From Clostridia bacterium (GTDB taxonomy: Bacteria; Bacillota; DSM-521; Neomoorellales; Neomoorellaceae), in assembly GCA_012727745.1 (NCBI GenBank), contig JAAYGJ010000279.1, positions 1-5,992 on the forward strand: DNA of 5,992 nucleotides, read 5' to 3'. Below the pieces are notes generated by a model, which was not told the origin of the DNA, did no database searches, and worked only from the letters and a program-made list of their open reading frames with translations. Numbering within the stretch: position 1 is the first letter of the stretch; each line of letters starts with the position of its first letter. Position numbers and translations under genes: made by a program. Shown one piece after another: positions 1 through 5,695 of the stretch.

Positions 1-168
1 ACTACTCAAAACTGGGGCCATGTAGGAATAGCCCTGCAAACCGGGAAATACGATGAAATAGATATCATTAATGCTTTGGACGAGGTGTATATTGAATCCG
101 GAGGGTATCTGGCCCACGGCATGGACATGGACTATATCGGCTGGGCTTGGGTCTTTAATAAGAATTAA
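1..168 (+). CDS. C-terminal tail of an unrecognised protein (5' end outside window)
   Basis: An open frame enters from the left edge in frame 1 and gives 55 codons before a TAA at 166-168. The visible peptide runs from TTQNWGHVGIALQTGKY to DYIGWAWVFNKN. It is rich in aromatic and acidic residues and has no membrane segment or low-complexity stretch, so it looks like the folded end of a soluble or exported domain. I do not recognise a family from this fragment. A CAP/SCP-type exported domain was considered but its conserved motifs are not visible. No other reading frame in this stretch looks more coding. It is followed by a 193-base gap before the next gene on the same strand, so whether the two genes share a transcript is unclear. 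Confidence 0.6.
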   Translation, partial: TTQNWGHVGIALQTGKYDEIDIINALDEVYIESGGYLAHGMDMDYIGWAWVFNKN

Positions 169-201
169 AAATGGCTAGGGATACTATATATACTGTAGGG
201 A

Positions 202-265
202 TGGCAGCTTAAGGGAGAAGGCCTCCGGGTCCTCTCCCTTGAATTTTGGTTGGTGGTAGCTGCCA
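202..265 (+). other. Nested RNA hairpin in the leader upstream of namZ
   Basis: Two nested inverted repeats are visible. The inner one pairs AAGGGAGA (211-218) with TCTCCCTT (233-240). After one A-C mismatch it continues with G-C, G-U, C-G and C-G pairs and closes on UCCG (224-227), a UNCG-type tetraloop flanked by C and G. The outer one pairs TGGCAGCT (202-209) with AGCTGCCA (258-265), leaving an asymmetric 17-base bulge at 241-257. The hairpin is followed only by a weak T-rich patch (GAATTTTGG), so it is a poor intrinsic terminator. It could end the upstream transcript, or be a leader structure of namZ. It does not match a riboswitch class I know. The rest of 169-361 shows no convincing gene or promoter. 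Confidence 0.5.
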
Positions 266-323
266 GCTTTATCCAGTAATTTATTACAGGAAAAGCCAGG
301 TTTCTGTCGAATATTTTAGTACT

Positions 324-332
324 AGAAGGAGG
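324..332 (+). promoter_or_regulatory. Orphan Shine-Dalgarno-like site upstream of the namZ RBS
   Basis: AGAAGGAGG is a near-perfect complement of the 16S rRNA 3' end, yet no ATG, GTG or TTG lies 5-12 bases after it (the following bases are CGGGTAAAAAAAC). The RBS that fits the namZ start is a second one, AAAGGAG at 347-353, eight bases before the ATG. The first site may be a ribosome standby site, a relic, or chance in a purine-rich leader. Confidence 0.3.
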
Positions 333-361
333 CGGGTAAAAAAACAAAAGGAGCGTAAAGA

Positions 362-1972
362 ATGTTTAGAAAGATTATTTTTATGCTGATGGTCTTTGCA
401 CTGATGTTTCAACCTAGCTTTGGGCCCGGGGTGGGAACCATTGTGGAGGCAGAGGCAGAAGCAGCGGTAGCGCCAGGGTTCAAGCTCGGAAACGAGAGGC
501 TGATGAGTACATATTATCACTTGATTGCCGGCAAGAAGGTAGGATTGATTACCAACCAGAGCGGGGTTAACAGTCGCGGAGAGAGCACTATTGAGGTCCT
601 AGCCCGGGATCCGGGGGTTGAGCTAGTTGCCCTTTATGGTCCCGAGCATGGTATTGACGGCACCGCCAAAGCTGGAGCTTATGTCGAATCATATACCCAT
701 CCAGAACTGGGTATTCCCGTGTATAGCCTCTATGGTGCTACCAGGATGCCGACCGCAGCAATGCTGGAAGGCGTTGACGTACTTGTTTTTGATGTGCAGG
801 ACATTGGTTCCCGGACTTATACCTACATGTCAACCTTGAATTATTGTATGGTGGCAGCTAAAAAGTACAATAAGCCAATTATTGTCCTTGACCGGCCCAA
901 TCCCGTTGGCGGTACTATTGTAGAGGGCCCGGTGTTGGAGGATAAATTCAAGAGCTTTGTCGGCGTGGACAACCTACCTATGGCCCACGGCATGACTGCT
1001 GGCGAACTGGCCCAGTTTTATAACCGCCTTATCGGCGCGGACCTTACAGTAGTATCCATGGAAGGTTATACCCGTTCCATGATCTTCCAGGATACAGGTT
1101 TGCCTTGGGTGCAGACTTCTCCGATGATCCCGGATATTGATTCGGTATTCGGTTATATGGCTACCGGTCTGGGGGAAGGCACTGGCATTTTCCAGGCTGA
1201 TTATTTCAAATGGATTGGCGGCAAGGGTATTGACGCCCAGAGATTTGCTGATTTATTAAACCAGGCTAATTTGCCCGGAGTAGTTTTTGTGCCCGAAGTG
1301 CGGGGCGAAGCCGGCGGGGTAAGGTTACAAATCGTTGACTATCATACTTTTAATCCGGCTAAGACTGGTTTTTATGCTCTGGCTTATGCCCGCTCTTTGA
1401 ATAACTTTACTGTGCCCAAGAGTGGCGACACCGTTGTGATGTTTGATAAAATCATGGGTACCGACAAGATAGGCCGTTACCTGGAGCAAGATCTTTCACC
1501 CCAGCAGATTGAAGCCAATTATGCGCCGGCCTTAAACCGGTTCAAAGAAGAACGCAAGCAGTACCTTATTTATGGCGACCAGCCCGGTCAAAAAGTAGAA
1601 AAATCAGCTGCACTTAGTGTCTACGTTGATGGCCGTCCGGTTGTTTTCGATGCGGCCCCTTATATTGATGCCAGCGACCGCATCATGGTGCCTCTGCGCG
1701 CTATTGGCGAAGCACTGGATGCCCAGGTGGACTGGGATGGGGTAAAACGCACAATCACTGTTCGAAAGAACGGTCGCAAGAGTATTTTTACCGTTGGCAG
1801 TACTAAGGCGTTTATAGGCGGTGTCTGGGTGTCAATGGATACTTCGCCGGTAATTCGGGACGGGCGCACTATAGTCCCGGCCAGGTATGTGGCAGAATCT
1901 ATCGGCGCCAGGGTAAACTGGGATGGAGCAACCCGGTCGGTCCGGATCGAGTCTGCGGCTGCAGTCAAATAG
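362..1972 (+). CDS. namZ: Secreted exo-beta-N-acetylmuramidase NamZ (DUF1343, GH171) with C-terminal copper-amine-oxidase-N-like stalk domain
   Basis: This 536-residue protein starts at an ATG with AAAGGAG eight bases upstream. Residues 1 to about 37 form a signal peptide: MFRK, a hydrophobic core, then an Ala/Glu-rich region with possible AxA cleavage sites. Residues about 40-408 match the DUF1343/YbbC family, known from B. subtilis NamZ to release terminal MurNAc from peptidoglycan fragments. Visible family signatures are GLITNQSGV (61-69), LYGPEHGIDG (91-100, whose Glu95 is in the conserved PEHG motif), DVQDIGSRTYTY (144-155), LDRPNPVGG (176-184), MAHGMTAGEL (207-216) and SPMIPD (253-258). 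Residues about 416-532 form a copper-amine-oxidase N-terminal-like domain (PF07833 type) with two copies of its hallmark, VPLRAIGEALDAQVDWD (443-459) and VPARYVAESIGARVNWD (505-521). NamZ proteins are usually about 400 residues, so the stalk is an extra. No membrane anchor follows it. No mur or nag gene is nearby. Enzymatic activity is inferred from family membership. Confidence 0.88.
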   Translation: MFRKIIFMLMVFALMFQPSFGPGVGTIVEAEAEAAVAPGFKLGNERLMSTYYHLIAGKKVGLITNQSGVNSRGESTIEVLARDPGVELVALYGPEHGIDGTAKAGAYVESYTHPELGIPVYSLYGATRMPTAAMLEGVDVLVFDVQDIGSRTYTYMSTLNYCMVAAKKYNKPIIVLDRPNPVGGTIVEGPVLEDKFKSFVGVDNLPMAHGMTAGELAQFYNRLIGADLTVVSMEGYTRSMIFQDTGLPWVQTSPMIPDIDSVFGYMATGLGEGTGIFQADYFKWIGGKGIDAQRFADLLNQANLPGVVFVPEVRGEAGGVRLQIVDYHTFNPAKTGFYALAYARSLNNFTVPKSGDTVVMFDKIMGTDKIGRYLEQDLSPQQIEANYAPALNRFKEERKQYLIYGDQPGQKVEKSAALSVYVDGRPVVFDAAPYIDASDRIMVPLRAIGEALDAQVDWDGVKRTITVRKNGRKSIFTVGSTKAFIGGVWVSMDTSPVIRDGRTIVPARYVAESIGARVNWDGATRSVRIESAAAVK

Positions 1973-1978
1973 ATGATC

Positions 1979-2007
1979 TTGCAACAAGGGCCGATTAATG
2001 ATAGAAT
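1979..2007 (+). promoter_or_regulatory. Sigma-A-like promoter for the tRNA-Ser / SRP RNA unit
   Basis: TTGCAA (1979-1984) and TAGAAT (2002-2007) are separated by 17 bases and match the -35 and -10 consensus at 4/6 and 5/6 positions. They sit just after the namZ stop codon. Transcription would start near 2014, giving a leader of about 44 bases before the mature tRNA. This is a pattern match only; read-through from namZ is an alternative, since I see no terminator between the two. Confidence 0.5.
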
Positions 2008-2057
2008 AATGCTTACAAAAGGATTATCAACGTTGAACTAGATATTAATTTTTGTGC

Positions 2058-2153
2058 GGAGAGATGGCTGAGTTGGTCGAAGGCGCTCGACTGGAAATCG
2101 AGTAGACGGGTCAAAAACTCGTCTCGTGGGTTCAAATCCCACTCTCTCCGCCA
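2058..2153 (+). tRNA. tRNA-Ser (anticodon GGA), CCA encoded
   Basis: The acceptor stem pairs GGAGAGA (2058-2064) with TCTCTCC (2143-2149), followed by discriminator G2150 and an encoded CCA (2151-2153). The anticodon stem CTCGA/TCGAG (2086-2090 with 2098-2102) encloses the loop CTGGAAA, so the anticodon is GGA (2093-2095), reading UCC and UCU serine codons. The long variable arm, with an 8-bp stem (2104-2111 with 2117-2124, one G-U pair), is the class II signature of tRNA-Ser. The T arm is GTGGG-TTCAAAT-CCCAC (2126-2142). The SRP RNA follows 20 bases downstream with no terminator between, so the two are probably cotranscribed and separated by RNase processing. Confidence 0.97.
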
Positions 2154-2173
2154 TTTTAAATTTTATAGGTTTT

Positions 2174-2442
2174 GACCGTGCTAGACGGGGAGGTAGCGGT
2201 GCCCTGTAGCCCGCAATCCGCTATAGCGGGGTCGAATTCTCGCTGGCGGGCCTGGCCTGTGGGGACTGGCCGGTGTAAGGGGCGAAGATAACCGGGTCCT
2301 GCGCGACGAGAACTCATGAATCCCGTCAGGTCCGGAAGGAAGCAGCGGTAAGTGAGCACCCTCGGGTGCCGTGGGGGTGCCTGGTTGGAGTTACCTGCGC
2401 CGGTAACGCCCGGAGGTTATGTTCAACAGCGAGTGCACGGTC
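2174..2442 (+). ncRNA. ffs: Signal recognition particle RNA, large bacterial (Alu-containing) type
   Basis: The ends pair as GACCGTGC (2174-2181) with GCACGGTC (2435-2442), giving about 269 nt, close to the roughly 270 nt of B. subtilis scRNA rather than the 114 nt of E. coli 4.5S RNA. The 5' part carries the Alu-like domain, with the GGGGAGGTAGCGGTGCCCTG stretch beginning near 2187 and a TGTA motif. The apical S domain has the near-invariant GGTCCGGAAGGAAGCAGC (2329-2346), including the GGAA tetraloop and the asymmetric loop that bind Ffh. The RNA works with Ffh and FtsY in cotranslational targeting to the membrane. Exact mature ends are inferred from the terminal helix and could differ by a few bases. 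TATAGG at 2164-2169 is the right distance for a -10 element of its own but has no -35 partner, so transcription from the tRNA promoter is more likely. Confidence 0.97.
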
Positions 2443-2461
2443 ATTTATTTATTGACACAGC

Positions 2462-2495
2462 AAGGGATTATTCGGCAGGTGAATAATCCCTTTTT
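2462..2495 (+). terminator. Intrinsic terminator of the tRNA-Ser / SRP RNA transcript
   Basis: AAGGGATTATTC (2462-2473) and GAATAATCCCTT (2481-2492) form a perfect 12-bp stem around a 7-base loop (GGCAGGT). Five T residues follow the GC-rich base of the stem (2491-2495), the last two arm bases being part of that tract. It lies 20 bases after the SRP RNA 3' end and 46 bases before dnaX, so dnaX should need its own promoter or depend on read-through. Confidence 0.92.
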
Positions 2496-2524
2496 CATAA
2501 TTCATTGCTGCTTAGTTTAAGGAT

Positions 2525-2533
2525 AAAGGGGGG
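2525..2533 (+). promoter_or_regulatory. Ribosome binding site fixing the TTG start of dnaX
   Basis: AAAGGGGGG ends eight bases before the TTG at 2542-2544. No ATG or GTG gives a better N-terminus: starting at this TTG yields MSQYQALYRQWRP, which aligns with the usual start of DnaX proteins. Confidence 0.75.
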
Positions 2534-2541
2534 ATAGGGTT

Positions 2542-4452
2542 TTGAGCCAGTACCAGGCTCTGTACCGGCAATGGCGGCCGCGTACTTTTGCCGAAGTAGC
2601 GGGCCAGGAACATATTACGCGTACTCTGCGCCATGCCGTCAGGGATGGTTTGCTGGTCCATGCCTATCTTTTTTGTGGCCCCCGGGGTACGGGTAAAACC
2701 AGTACTGCCAGGATCCTGGCTAAAGCAATTAATTGCCGCTCCAGCCAGGAAGGAGAACCTTGTAACGAATGCCCAAATTGCAAGCGTATCGATAGCGGCA
2801 ATTCCCTTGATGTCCTGGAGATAGATGCTGCCTCCAACCGGGGCATTGATGAAGTGAGGGATTTGATTGAAAAAATTGCCCTGGGCGCGGTTGAGGGTAA
2901 GTATAAAGTTTATATTATTGACGAAGTACATATGCTTACTACCGAGGCTTTTAATGCCATTTTAAAAACTCTGGAAGAACCGCCTGAGCACGTTGTGTTT
3001 ATCCTGGCTACCACGGAGCCGCGCAAAGTTTTACCGACTATTTTATCGCGCTGCCAGCGTTTTGATTTTCATTCCCTCGATGTGGCTACTATTACCCGGC
3101 GCTTGCATGAAGTGGCAACGGCCAATGGGGTACAAATTGAAACGGCTGCCCTGAATCTTCTGGCCCGCAAAGCCGGTGGGGCGATGCGGGATGCCCTGGG
3201 GCTCCTGGATCAGGTTCTGGCTGGCAGTAGCCAGGAAGTTATTACTGCGAACTATGCGGCTGCTATTCTGGGCATGGCACAGCTGGACACGCTCCTGAGG
3301 CTAGTTGGGGCCCTGGCTGAAAATGATGGGGCTGAGCTATTGCGCCTGCTGGATAGTAGCTTAAGCTCAGGGGTAGAGCCTAGACAACTAGTAGATGACT
3401 TGCTGGATTATACCCGCAACTTGCTTCTTTTGCAAATGGACCCTGGAGCAGGGGAATATACGGGCTTGTTGCCTGAAGAGGTTCAACAGGTGGCAGCCCA
3501 GGCGCAAAAGATTAATAAACGGCGTTTGCTTGATTTGATGGAAAGGCTGCAACAGTGCGGCGCGGCTTTGCGCTGGAGCAACCAGCCCCGCATCCTCCTG
3601 GAGATGACTCTGGTGGGGTTTATTGTTGCCCCTGCGCCGGCTCTGGAGGATTTAAGCCGTCGGGTAGAGGCGCTGGAAAAACGCTTGCTTGAGCTAACCG
3701 CTAGGGGTACTCACGGGGAAAAGCAGCAAGCAGCAGGCGCGGACAAGTTTACTGCTGCTGGCCGTGCAGCCAGGGCTCAGGAGGGGGCCGGTGTTTTGCC
3801 CTCTCCTACTACCGGCGCAGCGCAGCAAACTGGGTCGCTGTCTGCAAAAAGCCGCGATGTCAGGAAAACATCTACGACTCAAGCTGCCGTTGACAGCCAG
3901 CATCTAGGGGTGCAAAGAGAAAAAAGCCCGGGAGCAGGAAAGCAGACAAAAGCGACTGGCCCAGCAGGCAGAGCCGGAGCTAGACTGTCAGCAGCTACTG
4001 CAAAGGCTGAGCCAGTAGCTGCCCCTGCCGCTGCCGGGCAGCAGGTCGGATTTAAAGCTGAGACGGACCGTGGCAACGAAAGCAATGCTGGGGCCGGTGT
4101 TGCCAGCGCAGGGCAAAAACTGCCATTTGCTGTTGTGCAGGCCAGGTGGGGAGAAGTTTTGACAGCGGCTCGCCGGGAAAGCATCCATTTGCAAGCTTAT
4201 TTGCGCGAGGCCGAGCCGGTAGCCGTAGATGGCGACAGGGTGGAGGTAGTGGTCAAAACGGATTTCCACCGGGGCATGTTGGAACAACCGGCTAACAGGC
4301 GAAAGGTGGAGGCCGTACTGGAACGGGTGTTCGGCCTAACTTTAAAGCTGGTCATTAATGCCAATAAGCAGTCACAGACCGGGCCAGACCAGGAGGTAAT
4401 CGAGAGCATGAAGGAATATTTTGGCCCGGAAAAAGTAGAAATTATAGATTAA
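2542..4452 (+). CDS. dnaX: DNA polymerase III subunit gamma/tau (clamp loader ATPase)
   Basis: This 636-residue AAA+ protein is the motor of the clamp loader, which opens the beta clamp and places it on primed DNA in the cytoplasm. The ATPase core (about 1-240) shows Walker A GPRGTGKT (46-53), four zinc-binding cysteines (65, 74, 77, 80), Walker B IIDEVHML (125-132), sensor 1 ATTEP (156-160), the SRC motif with the arginine finger (169-171), and sensor 2 GGAMRDAL (212-219). Residues about 245-365 form the collar/oligomerisation domain. A low-complexity Ala/Gly/Lys/Gln/Thr linker spans about 385-525, with strong GC and repeat bias in the DNA. The last 110 residues (PFAVVQARWGEVL onward) form the tau-type C-terminal domain that contacts polymerase and helicase. 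The start is TTG. It is the first gene of a run with ybaB and recR; no clear promoter is visible after the upstream terminator. An A6G run in the linker could allow a shorter gamma-like product. Confidence 0.97.
   Translation: MSQYQALYRQWRPRTFAEVAGQEHITRTLRHAVRDGLLVHAYLFCGPRGTGKTSTARILAKAINCRSSQEGEPCNECPNCKRIDSGNSLDVLEIDAASNRGIDEVRDLIEKIALGAVEGKYKVYIIDEVHMLTTEAFNAILKTLEEPPEHVVFILATTEPRKVLPTILSRCQRFDFHSLDVATITRRLHEVATANGVQIETAALNLLARKAGGAMRDALGLLDQVLAGSSQEVITANYAAAILGMAQLDTLLRLVGALAENDGAELLRLLDSSLSSGVEPRQLVDDLLDYTRNLLLLQMDPGAGEYTGLLPEEVQQVAAQAQKINKRRLLDLMERLQQCGAALRWSNQPRILLEMTLVGFIVAPAPALEDLSRRVEALEKRLLELTARGTHGEKQQAAGADKFTAAGRAARAQEGAGVLPSPTTGAAQQTGSLSAKSRDVRKTSTTQAAVDSQHLGVQREKSPGAGKQTKATGPAGRAGARLSAATAKAEPVAAPAAAGQQVGFKAETDRGNESNAGAGVASAGQKLPFAVVQARWGEVLTAARRESIHLQAYLREAEPVAVDGDRVEVVVKTDFHRGMLEQPANRRKVEAVLERVFGLTLKLVINANKQSQTGPDQEVIESMKEYFGPEKVEIID
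3906..3926 (+). other. Candidate slippery site in the dnaX linker (SD-like element plus A6G)
   Basis: AGGGG (3906-3910) lies nine bases before AAAAAAG (3920-3926). E. coli dnaX makes gamma by -1 frameshifting on A AAA AAG with an SD-like element about ten bases upstream. Here the zero frame reads GAA AAA AGC, so the heptamer is not in the phase needed for tandem slippage; only single-tRNA slippage at the AAA codon, or transcript slippage, would fit. A -1 shift at codon 461 would add 19 residues and stop at the TAG at 3981-3983, giving a product of about 480 residues that ends in the linker. I see no strong stimulatory stem right after it. Confidence 0.25.
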
Positions 4453-4485
4453 GGCAGCAAAAAAATAGAAGAGGGGGATAATAGC

Positions 4486-4797
4486 ATGGGCCTGAACATG
4501 AATAAAATGATGAAACAAATGCAGAAAATGCAGACGAAGATTAACAAACTGCAGGAGGAACTGGCAGAGAAAACAGTGGAGGCTACCGCCGGCGGTGGCG
4601 CTGTCCAGGTGACGGCTAACGGGCGTCAGGAAATTGTAAACATCAAGATTGATCCGGCTGCTGTCGATCCAGATGATGTAGAGATGCTCCAGGATCTGGT
4701 TCTGGCGGCTGTGAATGAAGCCCTGCGCCAATCTCAGGAAATGGCTGCCAGAGAAATGGGCAAGATTACCGGTAATATACAGCTGCCGGGGTTTTAA
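4486..4797 (+). CDS. ybaB: YbaB/EbfC family nucleoid-associated DNA-binding protein
   Basis: This 103-residue protein matches the YbaB/EbfC family (YaaK in B. subtilis), small dimeric proteins that bind DNA and are associated with the nucleoid. The N-terminal helix is Met/Lys/Gln-rich (MNKMMKQMQKMQTKINKLQ, 5-23) and of coiled-coil type. It is followed by the conserved core with AGGGAVQVTANGRQEI (35-50) and DPAAVDPDDVEMLQDLVLAA (56-75). Length is normal for the family. The ATG at 4486 has GAGGGGG (4471-4477) eight bases upstream; an internal ATG at 4498 is possible but is worse spaced from the RBS. The gene sits 33 bases after dnaX and 3 bases before recR, the usual arrangement in many bacteria. 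A role linked to replication or repair is inferred mainly from this context. Confidence 0.95.
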   Translation: MGLNMNKMMKQMQKMQTKINKLQEELAEKTVEATAGGGAVQVTANGRQEIVNIKIDPAAVDPDDVEMLQDLVLAAVNEALRQSQEMAAREMGKITGNIQLPGF

Positions 4798-4800
4798 AAG

Positions 4801-5400
4801 ATGTACTACCCTGAACCCCTTAACAAATTAATTATTGCATTGGGTAAATTGCCGGGGGTGGGGCCGAAGACGGCTCAGCGCCTGGCTTTTCACCTTCTCA
4901 ACGCGCCTCCAGGCGAAGCCCGGGACCTGGTAACAGCAATTACGGAAGCGCGGCAGAAAATCCATTATTGTTCTGTTTGCGGCAATCTTACCGATCGGGA
5001 TCTCTGTAGCATTTGCAGTGACCCTCAGCGGGACAGTTCCATTATCTGTGTTGTGGAGGAGGCCCGGGATATTATAGCTCTGGAAAAAACTCGCCAATAT
5101 CGTGGACTCTACCATGTTTTACAGGGGGCCATTTCGCCAATGGATGGTATCGGGCCGGAACAGTTGACTGTCAAGGAGCTTTTGGGGCGACTGTCAGAAA
5201 GGGAAGTAAAAGAGGTAGTGCTGGCAACTAATGCCGATGTAGAAGGCGAGGCTACAGCTCTTTACCTGGCCAGGTTAATAGCTCCTATGGAGATTAAAGT
5301 AACCCGTTTGGCTTATGGCATCCCGGTAGGTAGCGATCTTGAATACGCCGATGAGATTACTCTTGCCCGGGCTTTTTCCGGACGGCGGCAAATAAAATAA
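4801..5400 (+). CDS. recR: Recombination mediator protein RecR
   Basis: This 199-residue protein is the usual RecR length. It acts with RecO (and RecF) to load RecA on SSB-coated gaps during recombinational repair. The helix-hairpin-helix GKLPGVGPKTAQRLAFHLL is at 15-33. The zinc finger has cysteines 57, 60, 69 and 72 (HYCSVCGNLTDRDLCSIC). The Toprim domain follows from about 80: ICVVEEARDIIALEK (82-96), YHVLQGAISPMDGIGP (104-119) and LATNADVEGEATALYLARL (141-159), with the conserved acidic residues present. The C-terminal YGIPVGSDLEYADEITLARA (172-191) is the family end motif. The ATG comes three bases after the ybaB stop and only a weak GGGG lies upstream, inside the ybaB end, so translation is probably coupled to ybaB. 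Confidence 0.98.
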   Translation: MYYPEPLNKLIIALGKLPGVGPKTAQRLAFHLLNAPPGEARDLVTAITEARQKIHYCSVCGNLTDRDLCSICSDPQRDSSIICVVEEARDIIALEKTRQYRGLYHVLQGAISPMDGIGPEQLTVKELLGRLSEREVKEVVLATNADVEGEATALYLARLIAPMEIKVTRLAYGIPVGSDLEYADEITLARAFSGRRQIK

Positions 5401-5418
5401 AAAAATGGCAAGAAATTA

Positions 5419-5456
5419 CTCCCAACTGCATATCATAGGATTAAAGCAGTTGGGAG
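5419..5456 (+). promoter_or_regulatory. Perfect inverted repeat that would sequester the yaaL Shine-Dalgarno
   Basis: CTCCCAACTGC (5419-5429) and GCAGTTGGGAG (5446-5456) are exact reverse complements, 11 bp, around a 16-base A/T-rich loop (5430-5445). No T tract follows, so it is not a typical terminator. The 3' arm contains GGGAG, the core of the Shine-Dalgarno for the yaaL GTG at 5466. Folding of the mRNA would hide the RBS. A DNA operator for a dimeric regulator is an alternative reading. Confidence 0.55.
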
Positions 5457-5457
5457 G
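5452..5457 (+). promoter_or_regulatory. Ribosome binding site that decides the yaaL start
   Basis: GGGAGG lies eight bases before the GTG at 5466. An in-frame GTG at 5457 overlaps this RBS and would add VGV-type residues not supported by any SD of its own, so 5466 is the better start. Confidence 0.7.
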
Positions 5458-5465
5458 TGGTTGGT

Positions 5466-5693
5466 GTGGCTGCCTGGGGCGTTAATGAAGAATTGGAAAG
5501 TTTAGCTGCAGCTATAAAGGAAGCTAAAGAAGAGTGGTTTGCAGCCCAGCGTTTTTTTGCCGAGGTAACAGAACCTGACCTGGTAGACCAGGCTATTTAC
5601 CGCTTACAGGCGGCAGAGCGAAAATATATTTACCTTTGGAAAGAGGTTCGTAACAGGGCAGGGATCCCGATTATAAAACCTGAGGAGTGGTAG
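5466..5693 (+). CDS. yaaL: DUF2508 family protein (YaaL-like), function unknown
   Basis: This 75-residue soluble, charged and mostly helical protein begins MAAWGVNEELESLAAAIKEA and ends PIIKPEEW. The pattern of Trp24, Ala/Glu-rich helices, a Pro-Asp turn (37-38) and a helix with AIYRLQAAERKYIYLWKEV (43-61) fits the DUF2508 family, which includes B. subtilis YaaL. It lies between recR and bofA exactly as in B. subtilis, which is the strongest support for the assignment. No catalytic or binding motif is visible and no molecular function is known to me. The GTG start at 5466 is chosen from the RBS; the RBS lies in the arm of a hairpin. The stop is two bases before the bofA ATG, so the two are likely translated together. 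Confidence 0.82.
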   Translation: MAAWGVNEELESLAAAIKEAKEEWFAAQRFFAEVTEPDLVDQAIYRLQAAERKYIYLWKEVRNRAGIPIIKPEEW

Positions 5694-5695
5694 CC

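Noticed and set aside
166..194. A -10-like TATACT (189-194) just after the upstream stop, as a possible namZ promoter.
   Set aside because: The matching -35 position (166-171) reads TAAAAA and no TTGACA-like hexamer lies 16-18 bases upstream.
2058..2153. tRNA-Ser 3' end as an integration (att) site for a mobile element.
   Set aside because: No integrase gene and no repeat of the tRNA 3' end are seen in the window; the SRP RNA follows directly, in the conserved order.
2452..2457. A perfect TTGACA as a promoter -35 for dnaX.
   Set aside because: The expected -10 positions fall on the terminator loop (GGCAGGT), with no TATAAT-like hexamer at 16-18 bases, and transcripts would run straight into the terminator.
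2512..2931. A 139-codon reverse-strand open frame opposite the dnaX start.
   Set aside because: It overlaps the highly conserved DnaX ATPase core, has no family features and is explained by the codon bias of the true gene; the same holds for the other reverse-strand frames over dnaX, ybaB and recR.
3694..4116. Repetitive GC-rich stretch as a possible DNA repeat or inserted element.
   Set aside because: It is in frame and encodes the low-complexity Ala/Gly/Lys linker expected between the collar and C-terminal domains of DnaX; no direct repeat of regular unit or terminal inverted repeat is visible.
5457..5465. An earlier GTG (5457) as the yaaL start.
   Set aside because: It overlaps the Shine-Dalgarno GGGAGG and has no RBS of its own at the right distance; GTG 5466 is spaced correctly.
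5687..5695. An earlier GTG (5687) as the bofA start, overlapping yaaL.
   Set aside because: It overlaps the TGAGGAG ribosome binding site; ATG 5696 lies eight bases after it and gives a normal BofA length.
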